A stretch of 13,240 bases of DNA, from the NCBI GenBank assembly GCA_035650495.1, contig DASRHK010000179.1:1-13240 (forward strand). The letters run 5' to 3'. The notes under the pieces are model-generated. The model saw only the letters and a list, made by a program, of their open reading frames with translations, did not search any database and had not been told where the DNA came from. This document shows positions 7,519 through 13,240 of this stretch, one piece after another. This DNA is from DASRHK01 sp035650495 (lineage in GTDB: Bacteria > Pseudomonadota > Gammaproteobacteria > Nevskiales > Nevskiaceae). Each line of letters opens with the position of its first letter. Within the stretch, counting starts at the first letter, position 1. The position numbers were made by a program, and so were the translations under genes.

Positions 7519-8657
7519 TTCGCGATCGCCATCGCAGGCTGCCGCGCGAGCGATCCGAGCGCCGCGAGGAACTGATCGACCTCGGCCTCGGTGTTGTCCT
7601 TGCCGAGGCTGACGCGGATCGCACCCTTGGCGGTGTCGCGGTCGATGCCCATGCCGATCAGCACGTGGCTCGGCTCGCCCTTGCCGCTCGCGCACGCCGA
7701 GCCGCTCGACACCGCGAAGCCCTTGCGATCGAGCTGCATCAAGAGCGCCTCGCCGTCGTAGCCGTGCAGCGCGAACTGCACCGTGTTCGGCACGCGCTCC
7801 GATCTCTGCGCGAACACTTCGATGCCCGGCAGCTCGCGCAAGCCCGCTTCGACGCGATCGCGCAGCTTGCGCATGTGCGTCGCACGCGTCGCGAGCTCAT
7901 TCATCGCGATCTCGGCCGCGGCGCCAAAGCCGACGATCGCGGGAACATTCTCGGTGCCGCCGCGCACGCCGCGCTCCTGCGGGCCGCCGTGCATCTGTGC
8001 AGCGAGCTCGACGTGACTGCCGACGGCGAGCGCACCGATCCCCTTCGGCCCGTTGATCTTGTGGCTCGACACGGAAAGCAGATCGCAATCCCAGCCGGCG
8101 AAATCGACCGGGATTTTTCCGGCGGCTTGCACGGCATCGACGTGCATCAACGCATTCGCCGCATGCGCCATCGCCGCGATGCGCTTCACATCCTGGATCA
8201 CGCCGGTCTCGTTGTTGGCGCGCATCACGGAGACGAGGCGGACCGGTCGGCGCTTGAGCTGGCGATCGAGCTCGTCGAATTTCACGATGCCGTCGTGATC
8301 GACCGCGATCGGCTCGACGCCCCAGCCGCGCGCTTTCAGCGCTTCGGCGGCCTCCATCACGCAGGGATGATCGGTGACGCCGTAGAGCACGCGCGACGCC
8401 GAGTGATTCCCCGTCACGCCTTTCAGCGCGAGGTTGTTCGCCTCGGTGCCGCCGGAGGTCCAGATGATCTCGCCGGGCTGCGCGTTGATCAGCGCTGCGA
8501 CTTGCGCGCGCGCAGTCTCGACCGCATCGCGCGCGGCGCGACCGAAGCGATGCAGCGACGACGGATTGCCGTACGGCCCGCTCAAGTACGGCAGCATCGC
8601 CTCGACCACGCGGGGATCGAGTCGCGTCGTCGCGTTGTTGTCGAGATAGACCGGCAT
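7515..8657 (-). CDS. NifS-like cysteine desulfurase (second, tandem copy)
   Basis: This 380-residue class V aminotransferase-fold enzyme has PLP lysine K200 (LSVSSHKINGPKGIGAL), H97 (TDHPCVM) and the catalytic cysteine C322 in a group I loop (SSGSACASGKGEPSHVL). The loop and the GVRGGTENVPAIVG stretch resemble NifS and other non-IscS group I desulfurases. It releases sulfur from cysteine as an enzyme persulfide. It sits between cysE and iscS, the slot where iscR lies in the Pseudomonas/Azotobacter layout. The start ATG at 8657 (MPVYLDNNATT) is 15 bases after the cysE stop and has no clear ribosome site. Its stop overlaps iscS by 4 bases. The N-terminal 77 aligned residues are about 75% identical to those of iscS by my count, and the rest far less. 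I leave the symbol blank because nifS would imply nitrogen fixation, for which there is no evidence here. Confidence 0.92.
   Translation of the reverse strand: MPVYLDNNATTRLDPRVVEAMLPYLSGPYGNPSSLHRFGRAARDAVETARAQVAALINAQPGEIIWTSGGTEANNLALKGVTGNHSASRVLYGVTDHPCVMEAAEALKARGWGVEPIAVDHDGIVKFDELDRQLKRRPVRLVSVMRANNETGVIQDVKRIAAMAHAANALMHVDAVQAAGKIPVDFAGWDCDLLSVSSHKINGPKGIGALAVGSHVELAAQMHGGPQERGVRGGTENVPAIVGFGAAAEIAMNELATRATHMRKLRDRVEAGLRELPGIEVFAQRSERVPNTVQFALHGYDGEALLMQLDRKGFAVSSGSACASGKGEPSHVLIGMGIDRDTAKGAIRVSLGKDNTEAEVDQFLAALGSLARQPAMAIAK
8450..8471. repeat. 22-base exact repeat shared by the two desulfurase genes (copy in the NifS-like gene)
   Basis: Partner of 7314-7335, in the same orientation and at the same place in the coding frame. 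Identity extends patchily on both sides, for example a shared 11-base block encoding LINA a little downstream on the plus strand. Confidence 0.6.
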
Positions 8658-8672
8658 GGCGCCGTGACGCGA

Positions 8673-9479
8673 TCAGCCGATCTTGCGATCTTTCGGCTTC
8701 GCCGCGGCGAGCGAATCGAGCGCGTTCATGTCCGCTTCCTTGCAGAAGTCCGGCAGCTCGAGCTTCTGCAATTCGAGCTCGGGCATGCGCGAGTCGACCT
8801 CGTGCAGCACCTTGCACACGCGCACCATCTGCTCGTCGAGCTTCTGGATGTGATCGAGCATCGCGCCGATCGCGTTGGCGACCGGATCGGGCATGTCGCG
8901 CGAGAGGCCATAGGCGTCGAAGCCCATCTTCTTCGCGATGGCGACGACCTTGTCGGACGGCACGACGGCTTGCTGCACGATGCGCGCAGGAATGCCGACG
9001 ACGGTCGCGCCCGGCGGCACTTCGTGCACGACGACGGAATTGCTGCCGACGCGCGCGTTGTCGCCGACCGTGAACGGTCCGAGGATCTTCGCGCCGGCGC
9101 CGACGACGACGTTGTTGCCGAGCGTCGGATGGCGCTTGCCCTTGTTCCACGACACGCCGCCGAGCGTGACGCCGTGATAGAGCGTCACGTCGTCGCCGAT
9201 CTCCGCGGTCTCGCCGATGACGACGCCCATACCGTGGTCGATGAAGAAGCGCCGCCCGATCTTCGCGCCCGGATGAATCTCGATGCCGGTGAGCCAGCGC
9301 GCGATCGCCGAGTTGAAGCGCGCGAGCCAGCGCAGGCCGTGCGTCCACAGCCAATGGCTGACGCGATGGCCCCACGCCGCGTGCAAGCCCGGATAGCACG
9401 TGAGCACTTCCCACGTGCTGCGGGCTGCGGGATCGCGGTCGAAAACGCTGGCGATGTCTTCGCGGATGCGGTCGAACAT
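8673..9479 (-). CDS. cysE: Serine O-acetyltransferase
   Basis: CysE acetylates L-serine with acetyl-CoA to give O-acetylserine, the first step of cysteine synthesis. The 268 residues match the short CysE found beside isc and nif genes in Pseudomonas and Azotobacter. The N-terminal helical part begins MFDRIREDIASVFDRDPAAR, the standard start of this subfamily. The left-handed beta-helix of hexapeptide repeats runs from about 70 to 180. It includes IEIHPGAKIGRRFFIDHG, with the catalytic histidine of FIDHG at residue 82, and VTLYHGVTLGG. A charged helical C-terminal extension of about 85 residues follows. It is the first gene of the minus-strand sulfur block. Its ATG at 9479 is only 17 bases from the msrC start on the other strand. 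A TAAAAT -10-like element six bases before the ATG suggests a leaderless or near-leaderless mRNA. Confidence 0.95.
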   Translation of the reverse strand: MFDRIREDIASVFDRDPAARSTWEVLTCYPGLHAAWGHRVSHWLWTHGLRWLARFNSAIARWLTGIEIHPGAKIGRRFFIDHGMGVVIGETAEIGDDVTLYHGVTLGGVSWNKGKRHPTLGNNVVVGAGAKILGPFTVGDNARVGSNSVVVHEVPPGATVVGIPARIVQQAVVPSDKVVAIAKKMGFDAYGLSRDMPDPVANAIGAMLDHIQKLDEQMVRVCKVLHEVDSRMPELELQKLELPDFCKEADMNALDSLAAAKPKDRKIG

Positions 9480-9499
9480 GGGACAATTTTACTCCCATG
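9477..9499. promoter_or_regulatory. Divergent cysE/msrC start region with a 7-base inverted repeat and a minus-strand -10 element
   Basis: The two start codons are the ends of a perfect inverted repeat, CATGGGA then nine bases then TCCCATG. The AT-rich centre carries TAAAAT on the minus strand (9491-9486), a 5 of 6 match to the -10 consensus, placed so that transcription would begin at about the A of the cysE ATG. I see no convincing -35, and no ribosome site for msrC. A GGGAG precedes cysE by 12 bases, longer than usual. Promoter elements for each gene must overlap the other gene. Confidence 0.4.
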
Positions 9500-9982
9500 C
9501 ACTCCCTTCCCGCCGCGCGGCAGACCGCGTCCAAATCGGAAACCTACGACCTCTTGATCGAGCAGGCGAAGTCGCTGATCGAAGGCGAGTCGGATCTGAT
9601 CGCGAATCTCGCAAATCTGTCGGCCCTGATCTGGCAGGTCCTGCCCGATCTCAACTGGGCCGGGTTCTATCTCTGGAAAGGCAACGAGCTCGTGGTCGGG
9701 CCGTTCCAGGGCAAGCCGGCGTGCGTGCGCATCGCGCTTGGCAAAGGCGTGTGCGGCACCGCGGTCGCGAAGAAGCAGACGATCGTGGTGCCCGACGTCG
9801 ACCAGTTTCCCGGGCACATCGTGTGCGACTCGGCGTCGCGATCGGAGATCGTTGTGCCGATGATGCGTCGCGGTGAGATCCTCGGAGTCCTCGACATCGA
9901 CTCCCCGAAGCTCGCGCGCTTCGATGCCGAGGACCAGAAAGGCTTGGAGCGCCTCGTCGCCATCATCGACGGCGTCGAATAG
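9497..9982 (+). CDS. msrC: Free methionine-(R)-sulfoxide reductase, GAF domain
   Basis: fRMsr reduces free methionine-R-sulfoxide in the cytoplasm, using cysteines in a GAF fold. It has 161 residues. The three family cysteines are C76 (GKPACVRIALG), C86 (GKGVCGTAVA) and C110 (GHIVCDSASRSEIVVP). Their spacing of 10 and 24 is identical to C84, C94 and C118 of the E. coli enzyme. Other signatures are NWAGFYLW and GVLDIDSP. The ATG at 9497 is the only good start, since the next Met is residue 122. There is no Shine-Dalgarno sequence. It diverges from cysE and ends 78 bases from the convergent trmJ. In the Pseudomonas layout I recall, trmJ and cysE are adjacent without this gene, so it looks inserted here. 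Its role in repairing oxidised methionine fits the sulfur theme. Confidence 0.93.
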   Translation: MHSLPAARQTASKSETYDLLIEQAKSLIEGESDLIANLANLSALIWQVLPDLNWAGFYLWKGNELVVGPFQGKPACVRIALGKGVCGTAVAKKQTIVVPDVDQFPGHIVCDSASRSEIVVPMMRRGEILGVLDIDSPKLARFDAEDQKGLERLVAIIDGVE

Positions 9983-9995
9983 TTCCGACGCGGGC

Positions 9996-10020
9996 GTGCG
10001 CGGCCAGGATGGCCGTGCAC
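9996..10020 (+). terminator. Hairpin in the convergent msrC/trmJ gap, possible terminator
   Basis: GTGCGCGGCC (9996-10005), loop AGGAT, then GGCCGTGCAC (10011-10020) form a ten-pair stem with one G-T wobble. It lies 14 bases after the msrC stop. No U run follows directly; the nearest TTTT is about 18 bases further on. It may stop msrC transcription or act in both directions, but it is not a classical intrinsic terminator. Confidence 0.4.
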
Positions 10021-10046
10021 GAGCTCCAGGGAAGGAATTTTCAGGC

Positions 10047-10061
10047 GTCCCGCGGCGGGAC
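10047..10061 (-). terminator. Small hairpin at the trmJ stop codon, possible terminator
   Basis: GTCCCGC, one G, then GCGGGAC form a compact inverted repeat (realistically five pairs, GTCCC/GGGAC, with a five-base loop) that overlaps the last base of the trmJ stop. On the minus strand it is followed by GCCTGAAAATTCC, not a T run, so intrinsic termination is uncertain. With the hairpin at 9996 it may mark the boundary between the converging transcripts. Confidence 0.25.
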
Positions 10062-10846
10062 TATTCGACGTCGTCGTGCGCCGATCCTGAGCGCTTCTTC
10101 GGCTTCTGGACCGTCTTCAAGATCCCGCGCAGGATCGCCAGCTCGTTCGAATCGGGCTTCGTGCGATTGAACAGCGTGCGCAAGCGACGCATCAGCAATC
10201 CGGGATTCTTCGGATCGAGAAAGCCGGTCTGCAGCAGCACGCGCTCGAGGTGCTCGTAGAAGCGCGTCATGTCTTCGGCGCTCGGCGGCGCGTAGTTCGG
10301 ATGATCGCGCTTGTGCGCGACCGGCTCGATCTGCGGCACGGCGGCTTTGCGTAATTCATACGTGAAAATCTGCACCGAGGCTGCGAGATTCACCGAGCTG
10401 TACTCCTCGCTCACCGGAATGCGCGCCACGGCGTGACAGTGCTCGAGCTCTTCGTTCGTCAGGCCCACACGTTCCGATCCGAAGACCAGCGCGACGGGTC
10501 CGTGCGCGGTGTGCTCGATGATTCGCGACGCGGCGTCCCACGGCGTCATCGGCTCGTCGCCGAGGTGGCGCGGCCGCGCGGAGGTTGCGACGACCCAGTT
10601 GCAGCCCGCGGTCGCGAGCGGGAGCGAATCGACGATGCGCGCGCGCTCGAGGATGTCGGCGGCGTGCGCGGCGAGCGCCCGCTCCTTCTCGTCGAGCGCG
10701 CACTCCGGAGTCACCAGCACGAGATCGGACAATCCCATGTTCTTCATCGCGCGCGCAGCGGCGCCGATGTTGCCGGGATGGCGCGGCGATACGAGCACGA
10801 CGCGGACGTTGGCGAGGGCTCTGGCGGCGGGAAGGAGCTTGGACAT
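10061..10846 (-). CDS. trmJ: tRNA (cytidine/uridine-2'-O-)-methyltransferase TrmJ
   Basis: TrmJ is a SPOUT (TrmH-family) enzyme that 2'-O-methylates position 32 of tRNAs using SAM. It has 261 residues against about 246 in E. coli. The three SPOUT motifs are present: VSPRHPGNIGAAARAMKNMG at 19-38, VFGSERVGLTN at 121-131, and IPVSEEYSSVNLAASVQI at 143-160, the last forming the trefoil-knot SAM site. The C-terminal helical extension includes FYEHLERVLLQTGFLDPKNP and ends in a Lys-rich tail. The start at 10846 (MSKLLPAARALANVRVVLVS) matches the family; the open frame beyond it shadows suhB. It diverges from suhB across 43 bases, the conserved order. A TAGAAT box lies eight bases before the ATG, so the mRNA leader may be nearly absent, and there is no ribosome site. 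Confidence 0.95.
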   Translation of the reverse strand: MSKLLPAARALANVRVVLVSPRHPGNIGAAARAMKNMGLSDLVLVTPECALDEKERALAAHAADILERARIVDSLPLATAGCNWVVATSARPRHLGDEPMTPWDAASRIIEHTAHGPVALVFGSERVGLTNEELEHCHAVARIPVSEEYSSVNLAASVQIFTYELRKAAVPQIEPVAHKRDHPNYAPPSAEDMTRFYEHLERVLLQTGFLDPKNPGLLMRRLRTLFNRTKPDSNELAILRGILKTVQKPKKRSGSAHDDVE

Positions 10847-10850
10847 CGCG

Positions 10851-10860
10851 TGATATTCTA
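10851..10860. promoter_or_regulatory. Overlapping divergent -10 elements between trmJ and suhB
   Basis: The ten bases TGATATTCTA can serve both strands. On the minus strand 10860-10855 reads TAGAAT (5 of 6 to the -10 consensus), which would start transcription within about two bases of the trmJ ATG. On the plus strand TGATATTCT is an extended -10 (TGN plus TATTCT, 4 of 6), which would give suhB a leader of about 24 bases. No good -35 is seen on either strand. If both are used, the two promoters would exclude each other. Confidence 0.4.
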
Positions 10861-10889
10861 GGCGCCCGCTTTGCCCGCTCCTTCCAATC

Positions 10890-11681
10890 GTGCACCCACT
10901 GGTCAACATCGCCGTTGCCGCCGCGCGTTCCGCGGGCAACTTCATCATGCGGCACCTCGACCGCGCGGATGCGCTCAAGATCGATCGCAAGGGCCGCAAC
11001 GACTTCGTCTCCGAAGTCGATCGCGGCGCCGAAGCCGAGATCGTGCGCCACGTGCACAAGGCCTATCCCGATCACGCGATCCTCGCGGAGGAAGGCGGCG
11101 CATCGGGCGGCAAGAGCGACGTCACCTGGATCATCGACCCGCTCGACGGCACCACGAACTTCCTGCACGGCTTCCCGCATTTCGCGGTGTCGATCGGCAT
11201 CCAGGTCAAGGGCAAGCTCGAGCACGGCGTGATCTACGCGCCGTGCACGCAAGACCTCTACATCGCCTCGCGCGGCGTCGGCGCGACGCTGAACAACCGC
11301 AAGATCCGCGTCGCCAAGACCAAGGATCTCGATCAGGCGCTCATCGGCACCGGCGTGCCGATCCGCGCGCAGAACCTCGAGGCCTACATCCCGATGCTGC
11401 GCAAAGTGGTCGCGTCGACCGCGGGCGTGCGGCGCGCGGGCTCAGCGGCGCTCGACCTCGCCTACGTCGCTGCGGGGCGCATGGACGCGTTCTGGGAATT
11501 GCATCTGAACCCGTGGGACATCGCGGCCGGCGTGCTCCTGGTCCAGGAAGCCGGCGGCATCGTCAGCGAGATCTACGGCGGCGACGACGTGCTCAAGACC
11601 GGGCACGTGCTGGCGGCGACGCCGAAGCTGCATCCGCTGATGCAGGAGATGCTCAAGTCCGCGCAGGCCGAATCGGCCTGA
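10890..11681 (+). CDS. suhB: Inositol-1-monophosphatase family protein SuhB
   Basis: This Mg-dependent phosphatase has 263 residues, close to E. coli SuhB (267). The metal and catalytic residues are present: E67 in LAEEGG, D83 and D86 in IIDPLDGTTNFLHG, and D210 in NPWDIAAG. The C-terminal signature is LLVQEAGGIVSE. It hydrolyses inositol-1-phosphate, and E. coli SuhB also joins rRNA transcription antitermination complexes. The start is GTG at 10890. It has no visible Shine-Dalgarno sequence, but the N-terminus HPLVNIAVAAARSAGN matches E. coli SuhB (MHPMLNIAVRAARKAGN) from the first residue, so the start is secure. It is divergent from trmJ, and its stop is 4 bases from the stop of convergent secF. 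Confidence 0.96.
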   Translation: MHPLVNIAVAAARSAGNFIMRHLDRADALKIDRKGRNDFVSEVDRGAEAEIVRHVHKAYPDHAILAEEGGASGGKSDVTWIIDPLDGTTNFLHGFPHFAVSIGIQVKGKLEHGVIYAPCTQDLYIASRGVGATLNNRKIRVAKTKDLDQALIGTGVPIRAQNLEAYIPMLRKVVASTAGVRRAGSAALDLAYVAAGRMDAFWELHLNPWDIAAGVLLVQEAGGIVSEIYGGDDVLKTGHVLAATPKLHPLMQEMLKSAQAESA

Positions 11682-11685
11682 CCGA

Positions 11686-12615
11686 TCACGGCCGCTCGTC
11701 GACCTCGTCCGTCTTCGGCGGCAGCAGGTCTTCGCGGTTGACGCCCAGCACGACGGCGAGGTTCGTCGAGATGTAGATCGACGAGTAGGTCGCCACGATC
11801 ACGCCGACGATCATCGCGATCGAGAAGCTGTGCACGCTCGCGCCACCGAGGAAGAACAGCGCGGTGCACACGAGCAGCGTGGTCAAGTGCGTGATCACCG
11901 AGCGCAGCAGCGTCTGGTTCACCGACAGGTTCACGATGTCGAGGATCTCGCCGCGGCGGATGTTGATCAGGTTCTCGCGCACGCGGTCGAAGATGACGAT
12001 CGTCTCGTTGTTCGAATAGCCGATCAGCGCGAGGATCGCGGCGAGCGTGGTCAGGTCGAACTCGACCCAGAACGCCGACAGGAATCCCATCACCATCAGC
12101 GCGTCGTGAACGAGCGCGGCGATCGCGCCGATCGAGAATTTCCATTCGAAGCGGAACGCGATGTAGGCCATGATGCCGATGAACGCCATCAGCATCGCGA
12201 GTCCGCCGTTGGTGGTGAGCTCCTCGCCGACCTGCGGGCCGACGAACTCGATGCGGCGCAGCTGGATGCCCTGCGTCGACGAGCCGAGCGCGTCGAGGAT
12301 CGCGGTGGAGATCTTCGCCTGGTTTTGTTCCTTGGAGGGCGGCAGGCGGATCAGCACGTCGGACGTGCCGCCGAAGTACTGCACGACCGGATGCTCGTAG
12401 CCGGCCTTGCCGAGATCCTCGCGGACCTTCTCGAGCTCGACCGTCTGCGGATACTGCACTTCCACCAGCACGCCGCCGGTGAAGTCGATGCCGAGGTTCA
12501 ATCCGCGCGTGAGCAGCAGCACGAGCGCCGCAGTGGTGAGGATCACCGACGCGATGAGGCCCCGCTTGCGCTGGGCCATGAAGTTGATCTTGGGGACGAC
12601 GGCGAAGATTTTCAT
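11686..12615 (-). CDS. secF: Protein translocase subunit SecF
   Basis: SecF forms, with SecD and YajC, the proton-motive-force-driven complex that helps SecYEG export proteins across the inner membrane. It has 309 residues (E. coli 323). TM1 is at about 19-36, followed by the family motif LGIDFTGG (41-48). A periplasmic domain spans about 50-135. Five more TM segments lie at about 137-154, 160-180, 187-207, 240-258 and 264-286. The conserved GYSNNETIVIFDRVREN is at 199-215. The C-terminus is charged and cytoplasmic. The ATG at 12615 follows the secD stop by 10 bases, with a weak GAGAG ribosome site. The usual secD-secF order holds. Confidence 0.97.
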   Translation of the reverse strand: MKIFAVVPKINFMAQRKRGLIASVILTTAALVLLLTRGLNLGIDFTGGVLVEVQYPQTVELEKVREDLGKAGYEHPVVQYFGGTSDVLIRLPPSKEQNQAKISTAILDALGSSTQGIQLRRIEFVGPQVGEELTTNGGLAMLMAFIGIMAYIAFRFEWKFSIGAIAALVHDALMVMGFLSAFWVEFDLTTLAAILALIGYSNNETIVIFDRVRENLINIRRGEILDIVNLSVNQTLLRSVITHLTTLLVCTALFFLGGASVHSFSIAMIVGVIVATYSSIYISTNLAVVLGVNREDLLPPKTDEVDERP

Positions 12616-12625
12616 GGAAGCTCTC

Positions 12626-13240
12626 TCACCACACCGGCACGTCTTTCATGCGCTTCTTGCCGAAGAAGATCTGCGCGAGCGCGCGCGAGCCGACGATGGC
12701 GGTGAACTGCGAAGTCAGGATGCCGAGCGCGAGCGTGATCGCGAAGCCGCGGACGGGGCCCGCGCCGAGCGCGAACAGCACGACGGCGCCGATGAGCACG
12801 GTGACGTTGGCGTCGGCGATGGTCAGGAACGCGCGGCTGTAGCCCGCCTCGATCGAGGCGTGCGGCGAATTGCCGTTGCGCAATTCCTCGCGGATGCGCT
12901 CGTAGATCAGCACGTTGGCGTCGACCGCGATACCCATCGTCAGCACCATCGCCGCGATGCCCGGCATGGTCAGCGTGGTGCCGATGATCGACATGCTGGC
13001 GATGACCAGCACCATGTTCATGACCAGCGCGGCGACGGCGAATGCGCCGAACACGCGGTAGTAGACCACCATGAACACCATCACCAGGAACAAGCCGAGC
13101 GCGGCCGCGAGCTTGCCCTTCTGGATGTTGTCCTGGCCGAGGCTCGGGCCGACCGTGCGCTCCTCGACGAAGTCGATCGGCGCCGGCAGCGCGCCCGCCT
13201 TGAGCAGCACGGACAGATCGTGCGCTTCCTTGCTCGACAG
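12626..13240 (-). CDS. secD: Protein translocase subunit SecD, C-terminal part (cut by window edge)
   Basis: The last 204 residues are present and the frame is open to the right edge, so the start lies outside. The fragment begins LSSKEAHDLSVLLKAGALPA, the end of the periplasmic P1 region. Next come ERTVGPSLGQDNIQKGK and the transmembrane block. The hallmark GIAVDANVLIYERIREELR is at about 103-121 of the fragment, and GPVRGFAITLALGILTSQFT at about 161-180. Hydrophobic segments cover about 44-62, 66-87, 93-114, 140-159 and 163-186. It is directly upstream of secF with a 10-base gap, so the two are co-transcribed. What is visible is intact. Confidence 0.96.
   Translation of the reverse strand: MSSKEAHDLSVLLKAGALPAPIDFVEERTVGPSLGQDNIQKGKLAAALGLFLVMVFMVVYYRVFGAFAVAALVMNMVLVIASMSIIGTTLTMPGIAAMVLTMGIAVDANVLIYERIREELRNGNSPHASIEAGYSRAFLTIADANVTVLIGAVVLFALGAGPVRGFAITLALGILTSQFTAIVGSRALAQIFFGKKRMKDVPVW

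Noticed and set aside
7515..8657. Nitrogen-fixation cluster, suggested by the NifS-like desulfurase and CysE
   Set aside because: No nifU, nifV, nifHDK or other nif gene is present. NifS-like desulfurases occur widely outside nitrogen fixers.
7665..9557. A 630-codon open frame on the plus strand opposite the NifS-like gene and cysE
   Set aside because: It is antisense to two clearly conserved genes, its composition is Arg/His/Ala/Asp-rich as expected from the complement of GC-rich codons, and it shows no recognisable domain. It is a high-GC shadow frame.
10847..11059. A longer N-terminus for TrmJ
   Set aside because: It would overlap the start of suhB on the opposite strand and adds 71 residues absent from TrmJ proteins. 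The 261-residue form starts at the conserved position.

Overview
The window is GC-rich, gene-dense proteobacterial core chromosome. The gene order matches, from memory, the suhB-trmJ-cysE-isc-ndk-rlmN-pilF-rodZ-ispG-hisS-yfgM segment of Pseudomonas and related Gammaproteobacteria, with secD-secF beyond suhB. A gammaproteobacterium outside the classical Pseudomonas/Enterobacteria layout is most likely. A betaproteobacterium is not excluded, because the ndk-to-yfgM half is also conserved there. I see no mobile element, phage gene, CRISPR array, tRNA or rRNA, and no gene-free stretch longer than about 115 bases.

Layout. Bases 1-5532 (minus strand, read right to left) hold a compact housekeeping operon: ndk, rlmN, pilF/pilW, a short rodZ, ispG, hisS and the start of yfgM (cut by the window edge). 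A clear TATAAT promoter lies in front of ndk. Bases 5646-9479 (minus) hold a sulfur and Fe-S block: cysE, two tandem cysteine desulfurases, a degenerate IscU-like protein and an IscA. msrC (free methionine-R-sulfoxide reductase) diverges from cysE at 9497 with only 17 bases between start codons. trmJ (minus) and suhB (plus) diverge at 10846/10890. suhB converges on secF with 4 bases between stop codons. secD-secF fill the right end, with secD cut by the edge.

How the genes relate. CysE makes O-acetylserine for cysteine synthesis, the desulfurases take sulfur from cysteine, and IscU/IscA-type proteins would normally build and pass on clusters. RlmN and IspG downstream are [4Fe-4S] enzymes and so plausible clients.

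The part that stands out is the isc block. iscR, hscB, hscA, fdx and iscX are absent from where they would be expected. The IscU-like protein keeps only one of the three cluster-ligand cysteines and has lost the HscA-binding LPPVK motif. The IscS-type desulfurase lacks the C-terminal tail that contacts IscU. Its first ~80 residues look copied from the NifS-like neighbour. Together these suggest a rewired sulfur-transfer module, not a standard ISC machine. That conclusion is inference from sequence only.
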